Source: Dictyophora rubrovolvata (Eukaryota > Basidiomycota > Agaricomycetes > Phallales > Phallaceae). Taken from it: 64,000 nucleotides of DNA. This document shows positions 46,970-59,097 of the stretch, in pieces. The position numbers were made by a program, and so were the translations under genes. The stretch spans positions 62,001 through 126,000 of the forward strand of contig CP114123.1 of assembly GCA_029959195.1 (NCBI GenBank). Reading direction: 5' to 3'. A model generated the notes under the pieces. That model saw nothing but the letters and a program-made list of their open reading frames with translations, was not told the DNA's origin and did not search any database. Within the stretch, counting starts at the first letter, position 1. The number at the start of each line of letters is the position of its first letter.

Positions 46970-47932
46970 CTAAAATGGAATTCCACGCTGCATCTTGGTC
47001 AAAAGGGTGGCTCCGTAGTAAACATCTGGATCATATTGCGCAATATTTCCGTTTTTATCGTATTCACGTTTACAAGCAGGCAGAGACCTGGAGGAACAAG
47101 CAGAGGGGTAGGAGTTTGAGTTCGTGTGTGAAACGGAACGGTGATCTTTGACTTCTTCAGCCTTGATAAACTGCGAGCGGGCAAAGTAATCTAGTGAATG
47201 TTCGTCGTCGTGGTCATCTTCAGTTTTTATAAACTGCGTGCCAGCGTCTGGTGAAGTGCTGGATCTGGTCCCGCGAGAAGATTCACCAGGAGAGTAAAGC
47301 TCTCGTCGTTTATTGGCGTACTTGTATGGACTGGCAGTGAGGTCGTATTTGGAAGAAAATTGCTCGGAATAGTCTACTGGCCGCATAGCATCTATCATCC
47401 ACTCAGGAGTCGGCTCGTTTGAGCTGGGAATTCCGCAATCTTCCATGTGGCTGTTCCATTGATCATTAGCCATATAATCCGCCGAATGATACCCTGCATT
47501 ATCTATTGGTCTCATAGCGGCTACCATCCATCTGGGAGGCAGCTCATCAGAAACTGGAAATTCTCGAATCAAATGATTTTTATAACTAAGAAGACAATCG
47601 TTAGGTGGTATTTTCTGGATTAAGGCAAACATAGGAACATACTACTCTCTCCATTCGCGAGCCAAATCCTTGTTGCCTCGAAAACCTAATTGTAAGCGCT
47701 GGAATTTTGCCTCGACCAGTTGCATGGACCAGTCATTCAATTCGCGGTTACTGGGAGACGATTTTCGGGCTCGACATTCTGCCACAAAATAATTTTCCCA
47801 ATGTTCCAGAGCTAACTCTGAATTCGGAGCGTTTGGTGAGTGAAGCCCGGAAGGTTCGCGTTGTCGCTTCTTGGGGGTATGATTGGGAGAATCGGATATT
47901 GTGCGTGAAGATGAGCGGCGGGAGAAACTCAT
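46970..47932 (-). CDS. Orphan protein with a duplicated WM..AMRP motif
   Basis: Two exons, 47932-47643 and 47585-46970, give 301 residues; the 57-base intron (GTATGT...CTTAG) joins WREY to YKNHLIREF in frame. The N-terminal part is basic (SPNHTPKKRQREPSG) and then helical and Trp-rich (LEHWENYFVAECRAR, NDWSMQLVEAKFQRLQLGF). Two copies of a motif follow about 40 residues apart: PPRWMVAAMRPIDNAGYHS and TPEWMIDAMRPVDYSEQFS. The C-terminal half is disordered, with FIKTEDD and FIKAEEV as possible SUMO sites. No known domain recognised. A nuclear role would fit the basic and SUMO-like motifs but is inference. Confidence 0.65.
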
Positions 47933-48606
47933 GATGAGATGAATATATTTGAATTAGTGTCAAGGTTTGGGAAGCAAGAAAACGTAAAGTGAAGTGTTTG
48001 AGGGACTGGGTGTTGCCGCCACACTGCGCTGCTTTTATATATACGCCACAACTCAATAAATTTATTTAGGACAAGGTCCGTGTTGGATTGAAACAAGAGA
48101 GGACCATCACATCAGGCGTCACGGACACATTGGGCCCAATGTCCATTTGTCCCATTATAAGCTCCTTGATAACCAAAGATACGATTCGTCCTTCGTTGTC
48201 GACCTTAGAGGGCATCTGTGGACATGCACTTAATTGGACCTGAAATAATACATGAGCCGCCCGGCACAATGAATTATTCAAACAAAAAACTTAACGGGTT
48301 CAATGCTATTTGCACAAACATGACTTAAAGTAAGGCTGTGGATTCTTTGACGGCGTCGCCGCACCGGTCGCCTTTGCTGGATCCACGGTTTGTTTATATA
48401 GGTTAAGGCGCATAATTCGCAAACGCTCGAGATGAATATTCAGTGGGTGGTTCTTTCCTCATGGAAGAATTTATTGTCGTCCGACAGATACTCTTTATGA
48501 TTTCAACATCAAGAAGCAAATAAATAATGAACTTGGGTTTACACAACGGACGAGCCCGCAAACGTAACGAGAGTTCATTTGGGAATTTCGACATAGTAAT
48601 TTGAGT
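47933..48606. other. Intergenic
   Basis: Between the WSC gene 3' end and the start of the orphan at 46970-47932, both minus strand. No supported gene or repeat. Confidence 0.4.
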
Positions 48607-50289
48607 TTAAAGAGCAGTCGCACCAGGAACGACCAAAATCAGCTGCACAAGAAAGCAATCGTTTATGTCGTAATTGGGATGATTCGCAATTGGAGAATAT
48701 ACGGCATCAAGTCGACCATTCGCTGAATTGTTACGACATAATCCCCATTGATCTGTTGTTCCGTCCGTCTGGTCGAGGACTGGGAATCCAACAAAAGGCA
48801 AGTTGTTCATACCGAGTTACTGTTTTTTTTTAAAAAAGGGGGTTGGAAATCTTGTATGACAATGGAAATAGAATCATAGAACGTACTCCTTGGCAATAAC
48901 CGTTGAATGGAGTATCTAACGAGAAGACAGTGAAAAATTGCGATTCACCAACTTCCGCTCGAAGGGTCACAGGGTTCCCGAGAACGGAGTACGGAATAAT
49001 TTGCCTGTTCACAAGTTGGAAAAATGGGATTCCTTGACATGGCGGGTCGAAGCAATCGCCGCTCTGGACGTACATGTTAGTATAATACGTTGTGACCGCG
49101 CACAGAAAATATTATGGAGACTCAACAGTCAAAATAAATTGCTGATCAGCTATAACACCAGGATTAAGTTGTTGCGCAACTAAGTTAATTGTGTCGCCTT
49201 CATTGGTTACGCCCTGAAAGCCGAAGGGAAAGTAATTGGCTGAATCACGTCCCCCTCCCAAACATTGGTCGCCGCTAAGAACCGACGTATTTATAATATT
49301 CCCGTAAACCTGGATAACTCCATCTCCTCCACAGGCTTTGGTGAGATCACCATTGCAAGGAAGAGTGCATTGTCCGTTAGCCGTAACTGCATAAGGCATG
49401 TAATTGTCGCACCCTACATTTACATCAACATTTCCGGTAAACATGATGAGGGAAGAAAAGAATACCTACAGCATTCACTACCGTTCTCAAGACCCATGAC
49501 GTCGAAGCCGTTTGCAACGCAGGCTGCGGCACAGCTAAGCGGGGTTGTCAGTCCTGTAGCGGAGACTTGGTGCAAAAGAGCTCGGGGATTTTGAGGGTCT
49601 CTAGCTCAGACCTTGAGCACGTGCAATAATAGACGAAAACTTTACTTTTGTCTTACACAAAACAACCTTGAAGTTCAAACTGGAAATTTGTCATGTTGGG
49701 AGTAAACGAGGCGGCGAGGAAATCAACCGTGGCGGTGGATGCTGGTGGCTGCGTTGTCGTTGGCGGAGTTGGAGGGGTTGAAAATATGTTTAAACGGAGT
49801 TCACCTCCACATATGGTAGTCGTGTCTCCTGAACATGGTACGTTGCAGTCAGACTGGGTAAGAGCAAGACTCGAGGGGCTGTGGGTAACGGTATCGCAGT
49901 CTAACGGCCACTTAAGTAGGAAGAAAAAGAGTATATCTCAAACCTACAGCATTCCTTCAGATACTACTCGGAAACCATGCTACCATAACACAGAAAAATC
50001 ACGTACTCTTCCGAATTCAACACCAGCAAACTCAAAACCTCCAGAAATGCAGAAGGATATGCACGATGGAATGGTCATCGAGTCCACACTAGTAAATGAG
50101 GCTGTCCTCAAAGTGCGAGAAGTGGTCGAATCGCTAGAATTAGTCAATTAAGCTGTCCACAATTTGTGTGGCACTAGGATTACTAACTAATAACATCCTA
50201 CGGCACTCCAACCTGAAACAATCCCTCGTGCTAATGTAGTCTACAGACGTCGAAGTGGTTAACGAAAGAGTGCAGATATAGGCAAACAT
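48607..50289 (-). CDS. Secreted protein with two WSC domains
   Basis: Minus-strand exons encode two WSC (carbohydrate-binding) domains. WSC1: RTLRTASFTSVDSMTIPSC, CISGGFEFAGVEFGR, ECYCD, then DCNVPCSGDTTTICGG. WSC2: GCFV, TTPLSCAAACVANGFDVMGL, ECWCDNYMP, then QCTLPCNGDLTKACGG. Both have an intron one base into the codon after EC, and in WSC1 a 7-base exon GAATGCT carries EC. A Thr/Pro-rich linker (TPPTPPTTTQPPAST) joins them. A C-terminal domain of about 200 residues follows with VESP, QSGDCFDPPCQG and an end at 48607. The chosen start (MFAYICTLSLTTS, 50289) gives a short hydrophobic leader but the first exons are uncertain. Likely cell wall or extracellular glycan binding. Confidence 0.72.
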
Positions 50290-51367
50290 GATCACACCTT
50301 GAGCAAGAGAGCAGATATAAGGCATGGCTTTGAGAAATACATATTACTGCGTGACTTGATGATTGGAGGTGGATCGATGGGACAACGGCTCCTTAAAAGC
50401 GCGGATTCGCTTACCATGATGGTTCGGCTGTCCATCATTTCACGACAGTCGTAAAGGCACGAATGGAATGTTGATGATCGACATTGTAGACTGATGTTAT
50501 TGATGCTGTTCAATAATTAATCATTTAATATTACCAAGATGGAAAACCTACTGACGAACGTGATATCCCCCTTTGTATGTAACTGAATGTCACCGGTCTT
50601 TCCACATGATGCTGATACTCTAGGAATGTCTGTCAATTCGGTGGTTTTGTTTGCGAGTTTTTCAGAAAAAGTGCATGTGCTTACTAAATACATTTACAAA
50701 CTTGGTCAATGGTGCGGCCGCCACTATATAGCACATGGCAATTGAAGTGAGCTGTCTAACCTGCTAAAGGAATCAATTCCCGATTTGGAGACAAAGCCTG
50801 CGACCTGATCAGCGGACCAGTTGATAATCTGGTTTAAGGTAACATCCATAACCAATGTGTTCACAGAATTAGCGCTATTAGGCCTGCAGCAATCACTAGA
50901 TAGGCGATTGTCTCCAGTATTGAAAGGTACTATATAGCATAGGATGCAAGATGTACTATCGAGGTTGTAAGGTTAATGATCAGAACAATCATAAACATTA
51001 CCCCATGTTAACGCTATCTATGGATACAGAGTCAGGAGGATAATTGACCGAGGAGAGGCAGTGAACAGGAGAAACGAACAATGACTCACACACAGAGTAA
51101 ATCCCCTTTAATTATGTGCGCATCATTTTGTATTGTAGGTCAGTGAACACACAAAGTTACTGGAGGCTGTTTTGTGGTCGTTTTTGTTTTCTACGGCAGT
51201 TGCCAAGCGATGTTACTAAGCGTAAGGGTCAACCCTTCTCGGCATAATTTACGCTCCGCTGCCGTCGGCGATCCGCCTTTGGGCACTCAGGAGTGTGACA
51301 ATACTTTCAAGCCTCACCACCACACGTCTTTGAGCTGAGCCATATACCCACCCCAAAGTTTCACATT
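50290..51367. other. Divergent intergenic region
   Basis: About 1.1 kb between two divergently transcribed genes for secreted proteins (WSC on the minus strand, small secreted protein on the plus strand). Presumptive promoters. No other structure seen. Confidence 0.4.
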
Positions 51368-52381
51368 ATGCATATGCACATGCTGCGCCTTGTTTTTATT
51401 TCTCTCCTAGTTCCGTCTCTTATTGCGTGGCCTTCATCTTTATCTTTCAACCAGCAGAAATTTTTCGAACACAATGAGCATAATAGAACGGAGGATGATG
51501 TTGATTCAGGATGGGCGGATCCTAGAATAACGGGAGGAAGGATGTTAGATGTACGAAACAAACACACTTAGTGATAGATATCATCTCATTTCGTTGCTTA
51601 CTTTTCTTCTTTCAGTGGGCTACACGCCGATTTGGCGAGCCGCTTAACGTCATCATCTCGGCTGATTCAGACCCTAATATTCTTACACTTGAAGGCCTAA
51701 AACTTTATGCGAAGTAGTCATCTCGTTATCAACGTTTTCAATTTGTCTTTACAGTCTTTTCTATGAAGTTCTCTAGGATATGCGGAAGAATGTCTCGGTC
51801 TTCATGCTGGGCGGCTACACCTCGCTGACTTGGGAGATGGCGAAGGACCAAAGGAACAGGAATATCTAGCTAGACAGGCGTATTTCCCCATACTGGGGAC
51901 TTGTTGGCAGAGTTTAGTCGGTGAGCTGATCATGGTCTTGCTGTCGGTGCATATTTACTCATAAGCTGTGTCAAAGGGGGACATCACTTCAGGGCATGGC
52001 AACAAACCATGACGGGAGCGTGGTTCTTAGCGTATGTCCCTAATCTGTGCACAGTCAAAGCAATTTCCCTGATGTAGATGACACTAAATAGGGTTTCCAA
52101 AGAATTGGTATCCAGTTCATGCCCATTATTAATCAACGTTTCTGACCCATTTTATTTCCTTTCAGGACTCGGGCAGGAATCATAAAATCGCTCCTAATGG
52201 GTACAATTTGGGTCGAGATTGGCTTGTAGATCGTGCCATTGCAGGAACATCATGGAAAGGAAGTTATTGGATAGCCGAAGTCGATTTCCACGACGATCTC
52301 ATAGAACCGGGCCATAAATATATAAACCACAATATCTCGCAAGATGGTGTAACCGCTGTATTGACTGTTTATGCAATCTAG
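51368..52381 (+). CDS. Small secreted protein of a basidiomycete family, unknown function
   Basis: Six exons, 51368-51550, 51616-51713, 51769-51920, 51977-52031, 52092-52107 (16 bases) and 52166-52381, give 239 residues. A clear signal peptide (MLRLVFISLLVPSLIAWPS) opens the protein; the ATG at 51380 would serve equally. Then come FGEPLNVIISADSDP, SLGYAEECLGLHAG, ADLGDGEG, LGTCWQSLVGGHHFR and NGYNLGRDWLV, features I recall from uncharacterised secreted proteins common in mushrooms. The last part is beta-rich (DGVTAVLTVYAI). No catalytic motif known. Divergent from the WSC gene, so the two could share regulation. Confidence 0.75.
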
Positions 52382-54061
52382 TTTTTCAAGCCTTATCAGC
52401 TGTAGAAAATTGGACTTGTTTTACCTTGCCCGCTCGTATTTAATTTTGGGCACAACGGACTGCATATTGCTGTTATGTGCTATCTCTTTTGTTCTTGATA
52501 CTTCCGTGTTACAGAAACTTGTATTCATGATTTTTACGACTATTTTCATCTCTACTCCTTCCGGTCTTGTCACTCATGTGTAATTAAGCGTAATTATGAA
52601 TGTATAGATTCCTTTTTTAATTGACAAAGGTCGGGCGTCAGGCGTCGAGCGCAGGTGTTTTGACTCAGTTGAGCTGATTATTCTGTGGCTCGAGCTTCCC
52701 TCGGTAGATTGCATTTATATTGGTATTCTCCTGGCCCTAATTTTCGATACATTTTTTGAACAGGCCCCACCATTAAGGTTGAGTTCCAATTCAAGCACCA
52801 CTCTCCTGTGTCTCGTACCATAAAAGCACCTTTTTTGTCTCGGGCTCATGAAAGATTTACCAGTGTACTGTGGAGTTCCTAGTTAACTGGTCCGATGCGA
52901 CGATGGGATCTGAGATTTGATCTCGGCAATTGGAGAGGACACCGGCCACCATCGCCTAAGAAAATAGTACAAAAATAGTATTAAATAACATCAAATTACA
53001 AAGGGCTCTGCCCAATCATAAAGCGTGATAACTGATGAAGCCCCATTGAAACTTCGTACTTAGGAATGAGTAATATACTGGGCAATAAAAAAGGCTTCCT
53101 GACATGAGGAAACAATTGTGAATATAAGAGTAAAAAAAGCAGCAAAGGTAAGGATAGACAGAGGAGCATTAGCCGGACAAGGAAGAAAAGATTGAAAAAA
53201 TGTAAAGCAGAGGGGGAGTCGAACTGATGACACAATATCTCCGTGGGGTACGCTGTACCATTCAGACACAATGTACTTTATACGCTTATCCCTATCAACT
53301 GTATTATAATGCACTCACGCTGTTGGAACATTGAAGGCCCCATGATATATTCCATTCGTATTTTCCTGTTCTCAACCTCAGAAAACAAATCAATATATTA
53401 GTTACTTTTTTCGAAATGATGTCTAGCTAGCGCTTTCACAATCTGTGGCAGCATGAAATGTTTGCACAGTCTTATGGCTTTCTCGTAGAGCGCAGACCTG
53501 TTCAGTGGATAATCTTAATCATGACTCATCGACGTCGTAGGGCTTTGCATCGCGGGTTCGTCTCCCTGTTATGTCACTTTTCTGTGACTTTTCAGTCACA
53601 TTACTTTTTTTTTCAGCTAAAAAACCATCGTTATCGAGGGGATCCTATTGGTTTATGATGCTTTAGTTCTCCCACTCAATTATTTGTTACCTTTTCTAAG
53701 TTCAGATTTGTATATTTAGAACGTCGCCTATTTACAACAATTTTTTAGGTTACTGGGGTCCTCCATCCCAGACAGGCAATCGATCTCATTTCACTAAGCG
53801 GGATCGGACCAATCGACTGAACACTGTGTACTGTGAAAGGCGTGCGTAAACGGTAACCGACCGACAGGATGACTAATGTACGGCTGACTTCTACAGTACT
53901 CAAATGGGGGCTGCGGAACGAACGCAGCCGAGTCATCGCCAAGTTGCGCGCTACCGCAGTAGTGCTACATCTCATGCGAGCGCTGGCCCACACGTATCCT
54001 ATAACATAGCTTTAATTTGCATGGCCTCTGTTTTTCTCCAATTATACCACAGGCTGATTCA
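52382..54061. other. Long intergenic region
   Basis: 1.7 kb without a firm gene. Two places (53213-53275 minus, 53505-53580 plus) resemble tRNA T-arms but fail to fold. 53745-54000 is GC-richer than its surroundings and may hold a 5' exon of the HEAT gene: a good branch/acceptor (gactaatg...ttctacag, about 53898) and a GTATCC donor (about 53993) frame a possible exon. Confidence 0.4.
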
Positions 54062-57000
54062 ATGAATCTATCCCATCCTTCTCAACATAGCCATACACAT
54101 GTTAACACCGTCAGAATGGACATTCTGAGCACCATTCCGGCCATCACGTCAATGCTGTTGGATGACACTAGAGCAGTCCGAAGAAGCGTCTTCGACTTAT
54201 TATGCGAGTTATCGAAGTATGGCAGGTTTAAATTGACGTACTAGGATAATTTTAATCTCAGATTCTCCGAAAGAAACGGGGAAACGATTCAGAGTCGGGG
54301 TATAATGGAGAATGCCGCTGAAGTTTTATTTCAAGCTTTACATGATACAAATCCCAATAGGCGATGGATTTCCGTGGAGATGATCCCTTCGTTGTCGAAG
54401 TACCGTTCGTGTCTATTATCTTTTATAAACGGACACCCGGCAATCATTTCTTTTTTTCTCTAGCCACTCTTCACACTCGTCTTTCGGAGGTGCTTCCTCA
54501 AATTGGTTCTCTCTTAGCGGATAAAGATCCAATCATTAGGACAACTACAGTTGAAACGCTTGCCGCCCTCTCCGAAATAAGTAAGATAATCTATTTACCA
54601 TTTATTTTCGCCATCCTATGAGCCCGCGCTGACATGGATTAAGACTCATTTCACACCAGTGTCATATCGCAATTCAGTCTAGCTATTGATCTATTAAATA
54701 GCTCTACGGTGACAGTCCAAGACAACGCCGCCCGGGTATTCATTGAATGCGTCAAATATCGTATGGAATGTGACTAGTTTACAGTCAAATTTTAAGCCAG
54801 AGTTTTATATAGCATCGACGTTACATGAGGCTGTTATGGTTGCTCTCCCTCATTTCAAAAAGCTTCTGCGGAGCCCGTCGGTACTCCTTAGATCGACAGC
54901 GAAAAAGATGATTGAGAATTGCGCTATTTATCGTACGTCTATATCTCGAAATAGTTGTTTTCCGTTGATGCGAATGCTCAGCGAAATAATAGCATCGTTT
55001 CATTCATGTATAATGGATATAACACAAACGATTCTATCGGAACCAAGCTCGCGTGGATTAAGTACGACAGATAAGAAACTATGGACGTGGTTCCTGAAAC
55101 ACTCCGACGCAGGTGCTACACTCGCCTGATATTTTTACACGTAGAACTCAAAATCATTTTCAACTCAGGTGCATTGCACAAGATATCCCGAGTTGCTCTC
55201 CCTACAATTGTTTGCGACATCAAGAGCTCGCAATACGATGTTAGAAATTGGAAACTACTCGCCCTTGAAAAGCTTGCATCCTTTCGTAAGCCATTGAGAC
55301 ATTTGGCCCCTATTTTGACCCCTAAACCATGCTTTAGGGACACTTGAATCCTCCTTTGCAGTTGTGCTACCAAAACTTCTTCAAAATTTAAGTCAATGGG
55401 AACATGAAATGTTGTTGGAAGTGTTAGATCCCAATGAGATGAAATTCAGTTTGTCCATTTATGTAAACAATCAAGATATCACACCGTGACAAAGTGTCCT
55501 AGATTCCCTTCGGAACTTAATCATCAAAAATCTGACAAATACTAGTTCAAATCTCATCTCAGAAATTTTCCTCTCTCTCACCAGATCTATATTTTCGAAT
55601 AGAGAATGTCCGAATATCGGGTCCATTAAACGTGTTTCATGTTATGGTGCGTCCACCGATAAAGTAATAAGGCCAGCTTTTCTCATCCTTAGTCTCTATG
55701 CAGCATACCTTCAAAACGCTCTCATAGGGGCCATACCACAGTTTGTCAAACGCGCTTTAGAAGGCGACAAGGGTTTATTGATTGTCACCGTCGAATTGCT
55801 CAAAAATGGTAAGCGTGCTACTATTCCTCAAATCTGCAAGGAACAATTTCATTTGATCCCTCGTAGAGGACCTACATGAAGCATTCTCAGCACCCACGAT
55901 TACATCGCTAATTCTTCAAACATTATCTCCACACAATTCCTCACCAGATGAGCAGACACAAGTAGTGAAACATCACGTCACATTCGTATCCGAATTACGT
56001 ATGGATTCTCTTGTACACTGTGATGTGAACACTTTCTTACTACTCATAGGTGTACACTCTTTCCCTGGATCGAGATATCCTCGTCTATCGGATACTTCCG
56101 TGTTGGAATATGAGATGATTTTGCATGAAGCGCGAGATCACGAATACGCTGAGAAGACGTCCGGTGACGAAAACGATGCAGGTTCATTTATGCACCATCC
56201 TAGTCAAAAGATGTTTCCAAAAGAAAGCGGAAGGCCCGCCAGCCAAGCGAAAGCTAATCCTAATAAAGCTACTAGTATGTGTTCGATACTGGAATCTCAA
56301 CGCTTTTTGAAGATACACAATTAGAACCAAATCTTACCTCTTGTGAACTAGCTTGGAAGAGTTTAGTAACTACTTCTGACTTGGGTGTAGCCCAATCAGT
56401 ACTGTTAATGTCAAGGGTCGAATTCGAACCACCTGCGATGCGAATATTGCTCGAGTTTCTAAAACGACGTGAGTTATACTCTGCATTGCAGCGGTCAGCT
56501 ACTTTATTTCTTCTCATCCCACAGCAATACTTTATGCCGCGTTAAAGAACAATCATGTCGATGATTCCGGTACATCTTTCTCGATTACGTCGTTTCTTCA
56601 GGCCGAACTCCAAATTACCGAGTTCAAAACCTTAGTCAGTGGTTCGCTATGGATCTACATAATGCGTGATTTAGTTTTCTTTCGTACGTATCAGTAGTAT
56701 AAACCCTGAGCCTTTGGTTTGATTCTTTTTTCTTAGCGCATCTATATAAAGATTTGATCGAGATTTTACCTATGCTATGGAAGTGTTTCCTATCAGACTT
56801 AGCCTCAGCACCAAAAGCGTATAAGTTAGCAAGTATCATAACCCTCGGTGCAATCATTCAAGATGGTATGGTTATTTATTCGTTCACATTTTGAAGCTGA
56901 AACAACGTCTCCCATAATCAGATGTTTTGCTATTAGAGCTTGAGAATAGCCCAACCATAACACCTGGAATGATCTTTCACCTTATATCAACTGCGCTCAG

Positions 57001-58916
57001 AGACCCAATTCCATCCGTACGTATAGTTGCCATGCGGATCTGTGATGTGCTGGGAAAACGAGATTTTCGTGGTGTGTGCGACGGATAGCTCTTTTATCTC
57101 CGGCTTGATGCTTAAAATCCACTCTAGACAAAGTTTATATTCATACACTCATAACAGCACATGAAATCATACCACTTCTAATCAACATTCTTTCAAATGC
57201 CCAAGAATCAATGGATATACGATATCGGGTTGTCAAATGTTTGGAAACATATTCTGCACAAAGTCGAGTCCAAATACCCTAATTTTTCTCATTTTTCTTG
57301 TTAATTACTCAAATTTCTATATTATAACTTAAGATACTCTACATACACCCCTGACACAAACCATTCCCTCCCTGCTCGCCCTCTTGACAAACTCCGTATC
57401 AGAAAGTCCGAGGTTAACAATTGTGCCCGCGGTGCTGCACATTTTATTCTGTTATGCACGGCATGGTATGTCTCATACATTTTCTATTCGAAACTTACTG
57501 ACATTATTTGTAGCGGATTTATGGTCCATAATACGAGACATCATCGCTTATAAGCTTAACATACCTCAGAATGAGTACACCATATACGAACCTTCTAGCG
57601 TGCTCTGTGACGGTGAATTTCAGAAATATCGTGAGAAGTCCCCTTTTTTCAGCATAACATAGGATCGATCTCCACTTTAGCATTTGTGAAGCAAACTTTT
57701 TTGGACCCCATTCCTTTACTTTTGGACATCTTGGAGTCAAATCCATATAAGAATGTATTGCCACAGCCGGAACAGAATTGCGGGCAAAAAAGCGATTCCA
57801 CAAAAAGGACCAGAAAGGAGGTTATTGAACATATGAAATCAGTCAAACCTACGCCAATTCAAGTTTATGCTTTGAAATGTGTCGCGGAACTACTCAGATT
57901 TCGTGCGTGTACTTCAATATCTCTCTTCTTATTGTTTTTAATATGCACACATCAGCTTCTTTGTTTACTCACCCTTTACCAACACCGTCAATTTATAATG
58001 TCCTTCTCACGAAATACACGAGTATATTGGAAGGTGAAGGTCAAACTGTCGTTATCCCCGATCAAACACCTGCTACTAGAGGTGAACCCTCGGATATCAA
58101 TTCGGAAAGCGCGGAAACGAGCGAGAAAAACAATGCCACAGCGTCCACAGAGCCTCAGTCTTATACTCCAAGACCAAAGACAAAACCAAAAAGTGAAGAA
58201 GACAACACAGTATTCCTCGGCCCACATCCGATACTCCAATATAAGGCTATATGTAGTCTTAAATCACACATTGTTACTCCTGCGCTTTACCCGCATATTC
58301 TGATGGCCCTTGGGAGAGTGGTTGATACTATTGAGATTGCCATTGATGCTGGTAATAGCAGCTCTTTAAATTGGATAGAGACCCGATATGCAGCGGCAGA
58401 GAGTGATGATGGTAGCAGGAGTTCTGGAATGAGACCCGTTCGTCAGATGGTTGATGCTTTATGTTCACTCATTTTTGGAAGAGACTCGGATGGAAACTTT
58501 GAAGGCAGGCTATCGCCTGTTGCAATACGATTGCTCATAATCTCATGTTCATTTTCACAGATACCGAGGGAACATTATCATACAAGAAGATCATGACTTC
58601 CAGTTTGACTGAAATTCTTTTCGAAAGAACTTACAATGGGGATGAGAATGTCAGCGAACTTGGCGTTTTACGCCAGTATTCGATTCGTGGTGTGGAGCCT
58701 TCGAGAAAAATTGCTCTGCTTCAGATAATTGCAGGTTTCTTTCGTTATTGTACAGATTAAATTGATTGAGATAGACTTCCTATATATCGTGTGTGGATCA
58801 TGTCATGGCTTTTGTCTGACTCGGAGGTTCAGCTGGGACCATGTCAATGTCAACTTTCAGGAACACTGACAGGACGACAATGTCTACAGCTCTGGAATGA
58901 GCGGCAGAAGATGTGA
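54062..58916 (+). CDS. HEAT-repeat protein
   Basis: Many short exons carry helix pairs of the HEAT/armadillo kind: TIPAITSMLLDDTRAVRRSV, LPQIGSLLADKDPIIRTTTV, LAIDLLNSSTVTVQDNAARV, LPHFKKLLRSPSVLLRSTAK, RVALPTIVCDIKSSQYDVRN, SFAVVLPKLLQNLSQWEHEM and others to about 57.2 kb. Near 58.0-58.7 kb the character changes: an acidic Thr/Ser/Pro linker, then YPHILMALGRVVDTIEIA and ending LWNERQKM with TGA 58914-58916. HEAT proteins are scaffolds for protein partners; no further role is visible. The N-terminus is not fixed, because a good acceptor (54052) just before the first Met implies an upstream exon. Not all joins (55.0-55.1, 57.3-57.6 kb) were verified. Confidence 0.62.
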
Positions 58917-59097
58917 ATAAACAACTAGTAGATGTATTACCGTGAATAACGAAAAACTGGCACTATGTCCAATAACCTATTGGATTGAAAACAGTCAGTT
59001 GACCAACAGGACAAACGTGGTATCAAAATGAAAATAGTTAAGGTAAACTAGAACAGATGCACGCGCATGTATTTTCAACAACTAGACATAGATGGCT

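Noticed and set aside
53213-53275. Minus-strand tRNA-like sequence with a GTTCGACTCC T-loop look
   Set aside because: The bases around the loop do not pair and no matching acceptor stem is present.
53505-53580. Plus-strand tRNA-like sequence (TTCAGTGGATA D-arm look, GGGTTCGTCTCCC T-arm look)
   Set aside because: The T-stem pairs over only three bases and the 5' and 3' ends are not complementary; at best a degraded relic.
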